Shown one piece after another: positions 26,349 through 35,578 of a stretch of 64,000 bases of DNA (the stretch's first letter is position 1; every line of letters starts with the position of its first letter). A program made the translations under genes and the position numbers. The stretch is from the NCBI RefSeq assembly GCF_003287275.1, contig NZ_QEVW01000014.1:310001-374000 (forward strand), given 5' to 3'. The notes under the pieces were generated by a model, which saw only the letters and a list, made by a program, of their open reading frames with translations, was not told where the DNA came from and did not search any database. The stretch comes from Paenibacillus taichungensis (GTDB lineage Bacteria > Bacillota > Bacilli > Paenibacillales > Paenibacillaceae).

Positions 26349-29300
26349 CTATAGCTGTCCTAGCTTCAATCGTAATGTGATGATCTCAAATGGCGTGAAG
26401 GACAAAGCCATCTCGGATGCTCCTGCAATGGAAACAGGTGAAAGGATATTCTCCATAAGATCCGTCGTCCACGCTTCTGCTACCTGGAATCCAAGATGTA
26501 ATGCCGTGGTGGCATGTGTTCCCGAAGTTTCATATAGACGGACGATGATGTCGTCTCCCTCCTCGGCTTTTTTGACGGATTCCACCATGATGTGCGGATG
26601 ATCCGGCTGAAGAAATGCTTTGGAATACGGGAGCTTACTGTTCTTCTTCGCAGATACAGATGATAAGGAAACGGTACGAAGCGGGATGTTCAGTTCATTA
26701 CCTCTTCGATAGATCTCAGCCTGAACATGGTTGCCTTGATGCGGATATAACGAGTAGGTGAACGTATGCTCCGCACGATCCGCTTCCGGATCAGGATACG
26801 AGCTGCTGCGCAGCAAATTCAGACCCAGCACATTATCGATGGCTCTATGACCATATTTACAATCATTAAGCAATGCGACTCCATAATTCGGCTCCGATAA
26901 ATCAATCCACTGATGAGCACATATCTCATCCTTGGCAAAGTCCCACATGGTATTCCGATGAGTTGGTCTGGTCAAACTCCCAAATTGGATCTCACAGTGA
27001 ACCTGATCTGTACGGATATTCACCGGGAATGAAGTACGAAGCATTTTCCCGTTCTCTCTCCAATCCACGGTCGTCTCGAAATCAATCCGTCTGCTGCCTT
27101 CTGTCAGAACCACGGTCTGGATCAGAGTGGATTCTCCATAGTTATATTCGAAGACCAGCCCGACTTTGGGACCGTCACGAAGCTCGCGAATGTCATGGAG
27201 CGTTAATGTCATACCTGTATGTGCGGAATAGTCATGACTGAAATCCCAAGCATCTCCTTCGTCGTGATACACACGAAGTGCATTTCCCGGATGACCTTGC
27301 GGAATGACTTCCCGAGCTTCTGCCTTGTCCCGAATGGAGATAATGGCTCCGTTCCGATCAAACTTCACGATGAATGTGTCGTTCTCCACAGAGCGTTCTT
27401 CAGCGGAAACGTGAAATTCCGACTCCTGTATTCCCGGAACTACCTGGACGCATGATGCGATCTCATCTATAGCATCCTGGTCCACATGATCTGATACCAT
27501 TGTGTATCCCATGGATGGAACCTGAACCTTGCGCCAGCTTCTATTCGTGTTAATCCATTCCTGACGCTCCCAAGGCAATGAATTGAATATCACCACGGAG
27601 GAGCTGGATGAGGAATCGATATTTGAAAAGATCTGGTCTGCTATATGGCTGTAGGTTTCGTTGATCATATTTTCTGTCTGATCTAAAAGTTCTCCATATC
27701 GTATGAGCGACTCATCGTACACACGCTTGATGGAAGACCCGGGAAGGATATCATGGAACTGATACAGGAGGACTTCCTTCCATATCGTTTCCAGTGCCTC
27801 GGACGGATAAGACTTGCCTAGCTGTGAAGCCACAAGTACGGAGGCGAACTCCAATTCACGCAATGCTTTCTCCATCTTCCGGTTATACCGCTTGCTTCGC
27901 GCCTGACTGGTCAGGGTTCCTTGATGCTTCTCCAGGTAAAGCTCACCGCGCCATGTCTGGAACCGTTCACGTTCTTCATTAAGTCGTTCGAAAAATTTCC
28001 AAGAAGGCTCCTGTATGACAGGGGACAAGCCAAGCAGGTTTTTCTCCCGTGTCAGCCGCTCCAAATGCTCTTCGCCAGGCCCTCCGCCTCCGTCTCCTAT
28101 ACCAAAGAGCATTAGTGCATGGCTTGATACATTTTTATCCAGATACCCCTGTTCAGCTTTGATGATCGAACGTGGAGCTGCTGGACTGTTGTAAGTATCC
28201 TCTGGCGGCATATGTGTTAATACCGTTGAACCATCAATTCCCTCCCATAAAAAAGAATGATGAGGATGCCGGTTGTACTCACTCCAGGAGAGCTTCTGGG
28301 TCATCATGTAATCCACACCGGATTTTTTTAATAACTGGGGTAAACTGGCCGAGTAGCCGAATACATCAGGCATCCAGAGCGAGTTCATTTCCAGGCCAAA
28401 TTCCTGCTGGAAGTAACGTTTACCATACAAAATCTGGCGTACGAGTGATTCACCACCAGGCACATTCGTATCCGATTCTACCCACATGGCGCCTTGGGGT
28501 TCCCATCTGCCTTCACGTACACGTTCCTTGATCTGCTCATACAGCTTGGGATAATGCTGCTTCATCCATTCATACAGCTGGGGTTGGCTCGCTCCGAACA
28601 CATAATCGGGATAACGCTCCATCATGCGAAGCACAGTTGAGAACGTTCTAGCTCCTTTACGGATCGTTTCACGGATCGGCCATAACCAGGCCAAATCAAT
28701 ATGAGCATGGCCCACAGCGCTTAGGGTTAAAACCGGATCGCCCCCCTGCAGGGTTAGCTGTTCATTTAGTCTTTTTTTCGCTTGCTCGACATTCTCTTTC
28801 GAGAAATCAATCAACTGTACTGAAATATCATAGAGCGTCTGATAGATTCTCTCCTTCCGGGCGGAACCGTCATGAAGCTGCTCTGCGGTCTCCAAGAGCA
28901 CCTCGGTATCGTAATAGATATCCCGAATATCTTCCCTGCAGAAGGCGATGAGTGCCTCTTTCAACGTGCCTCCCCGATACTTGCCGAACAGATCGTTATT
29001 GCCTGCATCTGCCCACACTTCAACTTCCTGTCCATTTACAGAAGTCTCATGAAGCTGCACGACTCGTTTCCCAGGCAGACCTAATGAGAAATCAAATTCG
29101 GAGTTAATCGTCGTCAACCCTTGGATAGGTGATCCTTCATGGTCAACCAGACACAGCTCACCGTTGACATCCAGCAAAAGGACCGTGGTTCGGTTACCTG
29201 TGACTGCCGGAAGATTACCTGCAAAACGGAACCAGGCACAGTCCCATAACTCCCCCCATTGTTCTCCTTGCTTGAGTGGTACTTTCATGCCGGTCATCCG

Positions 29301-29432
29301 TTCCTCGTAAGGTACGGGCTCTGGTGTAACCCAAGCCGTCACTTCCAATTCGGCAATCGGCTCATATATGGCTTCCCGAAGTTTGTTTAACATCTGTTTT
29401 AACCGTTCTGGCCTTATCGGTTCGTATGGCAT
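26349..29432 (-). CDS. GH38 alpha-mannosidase
   Basis: 1027 residues, the normal size for a GH38 enzyme of the bacterial/cytosolic alpha-mannosidase group. The zinc site begins with GHAHIDLAWLWP near residue 240; the catalytic nucleophile Asp lies in LWMPDVFGYSASLPQ near residue 354; SQPQLYEWMKQHYP, GRWEPQGAMWVESD and YQFHDILPGSSI are further family motifs, and the C-terminal half is the beta-rich domain. There is no signal peptide, so it acts in the cytoplasm on imported mannosides. It is the second gene of the operon, after the 734-residue protein. This gene gives the strongest evidence that the locus handles alpha-mannosides. Confidence 0.95.
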   Translation of the reverse strand: MPYEPIRPERLKQMLNKLREAIYEPIAELEVTAWVTPEPVPYEERMTGMKVPLKQGEQWGELWDCAWFRFAGNLPAVTGNRTTVLLLDVNGELCLVDHEGSPIQGLTTINSEFDFSLGLPGKRVVQLHETSVNGQEVEVWADAGNNDLFGKYRGGTLKEALIAFCREDIRDIYYDTEVLLETAEQLHDGSARKERIYQTLYDISVQLIDFSKENVEQAKKRLNEQLTLQGGDPVLTLSAVGHAHIDLAWLWPIRETIRKGARTFSTVLRMMERYPDYVFGASQPQLYEWMKQHYPKLYEQIKERVREGRWEPQGAMWVESDTNVPGGESLVRQILYGKRYFQQEFGLEMNSLWMPDVFGYSASLPQLLKKSGVDYMMTQKLSWSEYNRHPHHSFLWEGIDGSTVLTHMPPEDTYNSPAAPRSIIKAEQGYLDKNVSSHALMLFGIGDGGGGPGEEHLERLTREKNLLGLSPVIQEPSWKFFERLNEERERFQTWRGELYLEKHQGTLTSQARSKRYNRKMEKALRELEFASVLVASQLGKSYPSEALETIWKEVLLYQFHDILPGSSIKRVYDESLIRYGELLDQTENMINETYSHIADQIFSNIDSSSSSSVVIFNSLPWERQEWINTNRSWRKVQVPSMGYTMVSDHVDQDAIDEIASCVQVVPGIQESEFHVSAEERSVENDTFIVKFDRNGAIISIRDKAEAREVIPQGHPGNALRVYHDEGDAWDFSHDYSAHTGMTLTLHDIRELRDGPKVGLVFEYNYGESTLIQTVVLTEGSRRIDFETTVDWRENGKMLRTSFPVNIRTDQVHCEIQFGSLTRPTHRNTMWDFAKDEICAHQWIDLSEPNYGVALLNDCKYGHRAIDNVLGLNLLRSSSYPDPEADRAEHTFTYSLYPHQGNHVQAEIYRRGNELNIPLRTVSLSSVSAKKNSKLPYSKAFLQPDHPHIMVESVKKAEEGDDIIVRLYETSGTHATTALHLGFQVAEAWTTDLMENILSPVSIAGASEMALSFTPFEIITLRLKLGQL

Positions 29433-29478
29433 GCTAGTATACTCCTCTCTGTTACATCAATCAGGTTGTATTGTGAAT

Positions 29479-31683
29479 TCAGGAAGTCCAGCGGACATGA
29501 ACCTCTGCATTGTTCTCGTTGCCATGTTCGTACTGAAGAAGAACTGTCTTTGATTCCGGGTCCCAATCCCATACGACTGGCGCCGACTGCTCTTGAACCA
29601 CATACTCGGCAGATAATGGTTTGGACTTGCAGTACAACCTTGCCGTTGCCTTCATGCTGGCAGGTCCTCTTGCAATGAATCGAAAACCTGTGGCCGACAA
29701 GGACAGATCTTCTATTCGGGAAGAAGCAGCAATCACGGATACTTCTTCATCCGTTGGACGACCCGCTTCAACATCATAGAGCAAGGCTTGCTCTCCCGGA
29801 TTTAGTGCCACCTGACTCAGAACGGAGAGGTTTGAATCAAACAAATCCACAATCGGACCTGGAATGACTACTGCCTCTTCACTGACCGATTCATCGAGCA
29901 CCGATACGATTAGATAGGGACCTCGTCTAATTTTGAAATATGGCTTCGATTCCCACTGTAGATCTGGTCCGTGGACAGCTTCCATCGTTTCTTTGACAGA
30001 TTGGCGCAGCCGATCAGCCCCTGCCTTTGAAAAAGTGAAGTCAGTCGGATGTTCATTCAGCCAGCAAACTCCCCCTTTTCCTACCTTATTGACACCTTGC
30101 CTCTTATCTTTTAGACCTAGTTGTTCAAACAAATGTGCTCGAGGGGAGTTATACGTCGGATCTGACTGCCCTTGCTTGCGGTCATGATTCCACCATGCAC
30201 GAATATCGTGGTACGGGTCGCTGTCATCACCTACATAGATTAAAGCTCCACCATCCTGTACCCACTGTGCAAGGGCATAATGAATGTCTGGATATTCCGG
30301 TTTGATAAATTCATAGCTCAGTATGAGTACACGATAAGTTGCCAAGTAACCCGGATACCGCCTTACATTATCCAGTTGAAGTGGACGGACAGGAATACCA
30401 TGTTTCAATAACGGCAGTGTCAGACCGTAAAAAGGAGAGAAATCGAGCAGCTCTGTATCGCCATCCTGCTGGAATCCTTCAGGATCTGTTCCATCGTATT
30501 TACCGGCATGAGGTGCATGGGGATCTGGCTTCATTCGTTGAAACATTGCTGAGTCAGCAATAAAAACGCCAACTTGTAATGGCTCCTCTGCGGTTTCAAT
30601 CACATCCTGATTCATGTTACCAAGGGTGTGCATAACCTGAAGCAAAGTTGTGGCATAGTCTGACGGAATTTGCTCCTTGCCAGATCCATCCTCGGAAGGA
30701 TATTTCCCTTGAAAGATTCGTCTAGGCCAAGGTGCGACTTCATAATGGGCGACCCCGGGATGCAGCAGTGAGGCAACCACCGTTTTTAAATAGTTCTGGC
30801 GGTAATCAGCCCAGGTGTAATTCGGGTTATCTTCGATCGGATCATGCAGGAACCACATCCGTCTGTCGGTCCCACGAACCAGTTCCTGCATGACACCATA
30901 TTCAAGGTAAGCGGTTTCAAACGTACGTTCCTTGCGCAACCCTTCATACACATTGGGGGTTCGGGATGTCCCGGTCCATATCTGTGCAATATACCCATCG
31001 ATGGAGGGCAGCTCCAAGAGTTGAGATTGTGGACTGACAATACGCCACTGCGTGTAATTAATCAGACTATGGGTCGGAACATAAAAGCGAAGGACACGAC
31101 CATAACGTTTTAACGCGTAGTCCTTCATCTCTGCACATAATCGGTCCAGGACACGTGTATATAAATACGCTTTTAATTTGGAAGCTCGAAATTGTGCATC
31201 AGGTGAAGCGTGTGGCGGAATCCAAGACTCTTTGTAATACAGCTGCCATTCCCGTTTGAAAGCTTCCGAATAGCCTCCATTAACCCAGAATTCAGGTTCC
31301 TCCAGATGGATGGCTTCCACACCGGCGTCAACGGCAATACGTATTCGATCCGCTATGTAATGGCCAAAGGAAATGGTAGGCACCATGTATGGAATGACTG
31401 GCTCGCTACCATGAAGAATCATGTTGCCTTCCCGGTCCATTTGAGCTTCATCCCAATGTGTTGCTCCATCGACTTCGCCATCCAGATAGCTGTTGTAGGT
31501 CCCCCAAGCAACTCCTGTCATCAGATGAACCACATATCCTTTTTCTTTCCACTTCAGAATACGTTCCTGCATCGAATCATCAATCCCGTAAACCATCACA
31601 AAGTCAGTCTGCAGATCATAATCAGGATGGTAAGCAGCAGATTCTTGAAACCCGGTACGCTCCTCTTTTCGATCTCGTGCCAT
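29479..31683 (-). CDS. Unrecognised TIM-barrel glycoside hydrolase candidate
   Basis: 734 residues, no signal peptide, first gene of the operon, with GGGGAGG upstream. I do not recognise the exact family. What can be seen: an N-terminal barrel-like region with VVHLMTGVAWGTYNSYL, AVDAGVEAIHLEEPEFW (two adjacent acids at a strand end, a plausible catalytic site) and LRFYVPTHSLINY; then a central Rossmann/GATase-like region (PVRPLQLDNVRR, YRVLILSYEFIKPEYPDIHYALAQWVQDGGALIYVGDD) of the kind found in beta-galactosidase trimerisation domains; then a C-terminal beta-sandwich. This three-part layout suits a clan GH-A type enzyme. Co-transcription with GH38 and GH106-like genes points to the same glycan. 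No activity is claimed. Confidence 0.65.
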   Translation of the reverse strand: MARDRKEERTGFQESAAYHPDYDLQTDFVMVYGIDDSMQERILKWKEKGYVVHLMTGVAWGTYNSYLDGEVDGATHWDEAQMDREGNMILHGSEPVIPYMVPTISFGHYIADRIRIAVDAGVEAIHLEEPEFWVNGGYSEAFKREWQLYYKESWIPPHASPDAQFRASKLKAYLYTRVLDRLCAEMKDYALKRYGRVLRFYVPTHSLINYTQWRIVSPQSQLLELPSIDGYIAQIWTGTSRTPNVYEGLRKERTFETAYLEYGVMQELVRGTDRRMWFLHDPIEDNPNYTWADYRQNYLKTVVASLLHPGVAHYEVAPWPRRIFQGKYPSEDGSGKEQIPSDYATTLLQVMHTLGNMNQDVIETAEEPLQVGVFIADSAMFQRMKPDPHAPHAGKYDGTDPEGFQQDGDTELLDFSPFYGLTLPLLKHGIPVRPLQLDNVRRYPGYLATYRVLILSYEFIKPEYPDIHYALAQWVQDGGALIYVGDDSDPYHDIRAWWNHDRKQGQSDPTYNSPRAHLFEQLGLKDKRQGVNKVGKGGVCWLNEHPTDFTFSKAGADRLRQSVKETMEAVHGPDLQWESKPYFKIRRGPYLIVSVLDESVSEEAVVIPGPIVDLFDSNLSVLSQVALNPGEQALLYDVEAGRPTDEEVSVIAASSRIEDLSLSATGFRFIARGPASMKATARLYCKSKPLSAEYVVQEQSAPVVWDWDPESKTVLLQYEHGNENNAEVHVRWTS

Positions 31684-31749
31684 CTTCTTAACCTCCCCAA
31701 GCTCGTATTTGATCTGGGTTGCAATGTATGACTATCCATCATTTTCTAG

Positions 31750-31783
31750 ACTATAATATATGATATGAATATATTCAATATGT
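31750..31783 (-). promoter_or_regulatory. Promoter and operator of the seven-gene glycan operon
   Basis: Minus-strand -35 TTGAAT (31773-31778) and -10 TATAGT (31750-31755) with a 17-bp spacer, about 70 bp upstream of the first gene. The perfect 12-bp palindrome TGAATATATTCA overlaps the -35; its 21-bp surrounding box (31763-31783) recurs with one change at 33184-33204 on the other side of the regulator gene. Confidence 0.7.
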
Positions 31784-31798
31784 TTTTTATACAAACAT

Positions 31799-31838
31799 AA
31801 AAAAACCTTCTCCGCTTCTCTACGGAAAAGGTTTTCTT
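31799..31838 (-). terminator. Terminator after the GntR/LacI-type regulator
   Basis: A 13-bp stem with one mismatch (AAAACCTT outer arm, TCCG/CGGA inner arm) around an 8-nt loop, A-run on its left giving T on the minus strand. It lies just beyond the regulator stop and upstream of the operon promoter. Confidence 0.82.
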
Positions 31839-31850
31839 TTCTTGTGAAAA

Positions 31851-32999
31851 TTAAGCTTGAGGAACTGTCCCTGTGGTTTGACGTACAACCAGCTCGGGTT
31901 CAATCAGCATTTTGCTATAACTTTTTGCTTCCCCATGGCCACGTAATACTTCAAGTAATTTAGCTGCCGCCCGATACCCCATATCCCGCTCAAACTGCTT
32001 AACATGGGTAAATATACTGAATTCCTCCACGATTGAGGTAGGATCATCGAAGCTTACAATCGATACATCTTCTGGCACCCGAAGCCCTGCTTGCTTGGCC
32101 ATTTGATAGATTTGCACACCTAACCTGCCGTTAAGCGAAACATAGGCTGTGACCATTCGATTTTGAATATATCGGTACAAAGGGTGGGCCTCCGCTTCCT
32201 TAAGTTCACTTAACGGTTGGAAATCCGTAATCATATGAGCAGGATTGATTAACGCGCCTTTGCCTTTTAAAGCCTCAATATAACCTTCGATCCGCTCTTG
32301 AACCGTGACTGTCTGAAGGGGAGAATCCGAGCAAATAGCGATATCCCGGTGCCCTAGCTCCCACAGATGCTCTACAGCTAGCCTCGTGCCCCGTCTGCCA
32401 TCTGCCGCAATATAATGGGTCTCGACCCCTGGCAAATAACGATCCATCAGGACAAAAGGAAAACCCGAGAGCTTCATGCCAAGGATCTCCTCGTTGTAGT
32501 TCTCTTCATCAACAGGAAAGATTAACAGACCTTCTGCTCCGAGCGCCTTCATTTCCTTGATGACATCCTTCTCTTTATCTACCTTGCCATGCGTAAACAT
32601 GATCATGCTGCGATACCCTTCCTCCCGCAAGGCTTGCTCAATTCCCTCAACGAGCCGGATGGCAAAATAATCATGGATGGAGGGCACAATGATGCCAATC
32701 ATTCCTGTAGACAGTGTCCCCTCTCTACCTTTCATTGTGGTCGCTTGCGTTAAGGTCACAGAAGCACTATCCGCTTCTTCAGCTACAAAACTGCCTTTCC
32801 CCGGCACACGCGCAATTAACTTTTCATTTGCTAATCCGGTCAAGGCATTGGCAACCGTAATTTTACTGACCTGAAACTGATCCATCAGTTCCTTCTCTGT
32901 TGGTATGCGATCACCGGGTTTCATATTTTCTTGAGTAATGACATGTCTGATATAATCCTGGATTTGTTGATACAGTGGAATTCGATCATTTGTACTCAT
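31851..32999 (-). CDS. GntR-type HTH regulator with LacI-type sugar-binding domain (AraR-like)
   Basis: 382 residues from the ATG at 32999 (a GTG three codons upstream is possible). Residues 1-70 are a GntR winged helix (IPLYQQIQDYIRHVITQENMKPGDRIPTEKELMDQFQVSKITVANALTGL, then GKGSFVAEE); residues 95-375 are a periplasmic-binding-protein-like sensor (GIIVPSIHDYFAIRLVEGIEQAL, EGLLIFPVDEE, FPFVLMDRYLPGVETHYIAADGRRGTRLAVEHLWELGHRDIAI, VPEDVSIVSFDD). This is the AraR architecture, usually a repressor released by a sugar. It sits between the glycan operon and the GxGYxYP gene, both of which carry the same operator box. Confidence 0.9.
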   Translation of the reverse strand: MSTNDRIPLYQQIQDYIRHVITQENMKPGDRIPTEKELMDQFQVSKITVANALTGLANEKLIARVPGKGSFVAEEADSASVTLTQATTMKGREGTLSTGMIGIIVPSIHDYFAIRLVEGIEQALREEGYRSMIMFTHGKVDKEKDVIKEMKALGAEGLLIFPVDEENYNEEILGMKLSGFPFVLMDRYLPGVETHYIAADGRRGTRLAVEHLWELGHRDIAICSDSPLQTVTVQERIEGYIEALKGKGALINPAHMITDFQPLSELKEAEAHPLYRYIQNRMVTAYVSLNGRLGVQIYQMAKQAGLRVPEDVSIVSFDDPTSIVEEFSIFTHVKQFERDMGYRAAAKLLEVLRGHGEAKSYSKMLIEPELVVRQTTGTVPQA

Positions 33000-33039
33000 T
33001 TTGATCACATCACCAATTCATTCATAATATTTGAGATAT

Positions 33040-33098
33040 ATAATATATCCTTTCACCTGCAAGTGCAATAAACAAGCTGAACTTATCTGCAGTTGCAA
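33040..33098 (-). promoter_or_regulatory. Regulator promoter with upstream direct repeats
   Basis: Minus-strand -35 TTGCAC (33063-33068) and -10 TATTAT (33040-33045), 17-bp spacer, 40 bp before the regulator start. CTGCAAGTGCAA (33057-33068) and CTGCAGTTGCAA (33087-33098) are direct repeats 30 bp apart, one overlapping the -35. They differ from the TGAATATATTCA operator, so another factor or autoregulation is possible. This lies in the 307-bp gap 33000-33306, which holds no gene. Confidence 0.5.
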
Positions 33099-33183
33099 AG
33101 AATATCTCCTTGATATCATCGCATTTAATATGCCTGTTTTCCAGGAAAAATGGGAAGTTTTGTCGAACCACTTGTAAAATTAT

Positions 33184-33204
33184 ATATGAATATATTTAAT
33201 ATGT
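33184..33204 (+). promoter_or_regulatory. Operator box upstream of the GxGYxYP gene
   Basis: A 21-bp box identical in 20 positions to 31763-31783, with core TGAATATATTTA. It lies about 100 bp before the start of the secreted protein gene in an AT-rich promoter region; TTGTCG (33160-33165) and TATATG (33183-33188) could be -35 and -10, but this is uncertain. Confidence 0.65.
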
Positions 33205-33306
33205 GTTGTATAGAGATGTGTGGATTGGCTTTTGACCAAAAAAAGGAGGGTGGGTATTACGAAGGCACAACTCTAATTCTTGACTATAACAAGGAGTGAA
33301 TTCGCC

Positions 33307-35361
33307 ATGGCTCGTAGATTCACGATGCTCTGTTTAGCTCTCATATGTGCTTTTTCATTAACCGCCGGCGCTGCTTCAGCTTCCGAAACGGATGTACAGA
33401 CAGCCAAACCTGATGGGTCCAAACACCGTGAACTGCCAAGTTTCAAAAAGCCGAAACATTTGGATGCAGCCGACATCTATGATGCGCCAGGTGACATCAA
33501 ATTATTGCTTGGAACATTACAGGGAATCGTGAACAGAGAACAACCCCGGATCTATCTGATTGAGTCCCAGGAAGAAGGCAAATTAACCTGGCTTAAGGAC
33601 ATCGCAGTGCCTTACACGCTTCATCAGGATTATTGGGAAGTGTTCTCTGCTTATCGCAGTGAAGTCAAAGGCATGATTGTATATGATCCTGAAGTACCTG
33701 ATACAATCAACGTAGCGACTACGCTCGCAGGACTGAAGAATGCTGTGGTTGCCAGTCCCGAGTTGGCAGTCAAGTTGTCCAAAGCCCCTTACAAATTGAA
33801 GATTCTGGATGACCTGCGGGGTAAGTTCAAAAGTCGGATCGATGCCTATACCTGGCAATATGAGAATCTGTGGAAGAAAACGAGTCATCAGATGTTAATT
33901 GGACTTGATCCCGATACAGCAATTCGCATCCCATCCGGCATGCCTGAATCCTTTGTTACGATTGCGGAGGAAAAACAACAGATTCGGGATGCAGGCAACC
34001 GCGATACGTACTCCCTGGATCTTTCTTCGCACTTGGGAAAATCTTCAGTATATCTCCGATTTGATGATGCCTTTACTCAAGATGGCTGGGGACCGGCTGT
34101 GCATGAGATTACGGTCAAGGCGGATGGAAAAGAGATTGCAAACTTCATTGCAGGAACTCCGGAAGAAGAACAATTCCTCTATGACAGACAGAATTCCAAG
34201 GTCGCTGAAGGTCAAGGCGGTCACCGTTTCGCCGATAATGGCAATTATTTTGTTTATGAATTCACTCCTCCTTCAGGTACTCAGAACCTGACGGCTGAAG
34301 TGGACATGTGGAACCAATATAAAGTATCCGCGGGTAATGTCCGCCCTCTCTCCGCTGAGCAACGGGAGCCTTATGCATATTTAAGGGATTATGCAGTCGC
34401 CAATAAAGCGATGGTATTTTGGCTGGATTCCAATGTACCTGAGCAAAAAGCACTCTTCGAGAAGATCATGTCTGATGTAAATCCCGGAACTCCCTACCTT
34501 GGCTGGTTTAGCAATGATGTCGAAGGTGAGTTCAGCTCCGTTGAGATCGCATCTCGATATGGTGTCTATGTTCTCGCTGCCGATTGGTTCAGCAACCTGA
34601 CTGTTTTCTCGGGAACTAAACCGAAACTCACTCCGGTGAAAAAATCTCCACGACCTGCCTTGGAGAACAAAATCTATGTAACATATACCTTTACGGAGGG
34701 TGATAATTTCCAGTATAACCAGCATCGCATGCGTGTGATGTGGGATGATCCGGCCAGAGGTAAGGTTCCGATTAACTGGACTTCAAGCCCGCTTCTCTAC
34801 GAAGGTGCACCAGCAATATTAAATTATTATGTGAACACAGCAACCCCGAATGATCTGTTGATCGCAGGGCCGTCCGGTGCAGGATACTTCTATCCAGAGG
34901 CATGGCCCGACTCAAGCTTCCGGCAATTTTTGCAGCAAACCGAAAAATATATGAAAAAGACCGGCATGACCATTCCTTATGTGTTGAACCGTGTTGACAG
35001 TGAAAATGTACCTCTCACGCCATTTAAAGCCAAGGCTTATGCACAGGATTATCATGCACCCGGCTTATTCATCAGCTATGAAGACAACTATGGTGTGGAA
35101 ATAATTAACGATAGCCTGCCCGTATCCACGATTCGTGGAATAAGTACGGTGCAGGACGGATTACAAGTGCTGAATGAAGCGAAAGCGAATTGGGATGGCA
35201 AATCGCCATTGTTTGTTTCTCTTGGCTTGCTTGCATGGAGTACGACTCCATCCGATGCACTGGCGATCACCGAAGAACTTGGAACAGAATTCAAGGTTGT
35301 CCGTGCTGATGACTATTTCTCCTTAATCCGAGAAAGTTACCACTTACCCCCTAGCAAATAA
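33307..35361 (+). CDS. Secreted GxGYxYP-domain protein, putative glycoside hydrolase
   Basis: 684 residues from the ATG at 33307 with AAGGAGTG upstream. A signal peptide ends near residue 28 (AGAASA). The naming motif of the PF14323 GxGYxYP family is present as GPSGAGYFYPEAWP near residue 530, preceded by YVTYTFTEGDNFQYNQHRM and the N-terminal family region (LLGTLQGIVNREQPRIYL). An inserted beta-sandwich of about 110 residues (YSLDLSSHLGKSSVYLRFDD to VDMWNQYKVS) splits the family domain, like a carbohydrate-binding module. The family is considered a glycoside hydrolase type from its neighbours; no activity is established that I know of. It diverges from the mannoside operon and shares its operator. 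No cell-wall anchor is seen. Confidence 0.8.
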   Translation: MARRFTMLCLALICAFSLTAGAASASETDVQTAKPDGSKHRELPSFKKPKHLDAADIYDAPGDIKLLLGTLQGIVNREQPRIYLIESQEEGKLTWLKDIAVPYTLHQDYWEVFSAYRSEVKGMIVYDPEVPDTINVATTLAGLKNAVVASPELAVKLSKAPYKLKILDDLRGKFKSRIDAYTWQYENLWKKTSHQMLIGLDPDTAIRIPSGMPESFVTIAEEKQQIRDAGNRDTYSLDLSSHLGKSSVYLRFDDAFTQDGWGPAVHEITVKADGKEIANFIAGTPEEEQFLYDRQNSKVAEGQGGHRFADNGNYFVYEFTPPSGTQNLTAEVDMWNQYKVSAGNVRPLSAEQREPYAYLRDYAVANKAMVFWLDSNVPEQKALFEKIMSDVNPGTPYLGWFSNDVEGEFSSVEIASRYGVYVLAADWFSNLTVFSGTKPKLTPVKKSPRPALENKIYVTYTFTEGDNFQYNQHRMRVMWDDPARGKVPINWTSSPLLYEGAPAILNYYVNTATPNDLLIAGPSGAGYFYPEAWPDSSFRQFLQQTEKYMKKTGMTIPYVLNRVDSENVPLTPFKAKAYAQDYHAPGLFISYEDNYGVEIINDSLPVSTIRGISTVQDGLQVLNEAKANWDGKSPLFVSLGLLAWSTTPSDALAITEELGTEFKVVRADDYFSLIRESYHLPPSK

Positions 35362-35391
35362 TAACCTTACTTACAATGAATTTTGCAGACG

Positions 35392-35439
35392 CGAAAAAAG
35401 CATCGTACCCCTGATTTATTGGGTACGATGCTTTTTTCG
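35392..35439. terminator. Strong bidirectional terminator
   Basis: A perfect 19-bp stem (35392-35410 with 35421-35439) with a 10-nt loop and A/T runs built into the stem base. It ends the GxGYxYP gene (+) and probably the GH76 operon (-). Nothing recognisable lies between it and 35579. Confidence 0.92.
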
Positions 35440-35578
35440 GATGAACCCTCACCGCTGATTTATCGTTACAGCGACACCGGAACATAACAGCTCCACATGA
35501 ACTTTCTCTTGGAAAGAGTCATGCAGGCGCTCACCTCTAAGAATCACTATCCTATTAACCTATCATCCACTCGCCTGC

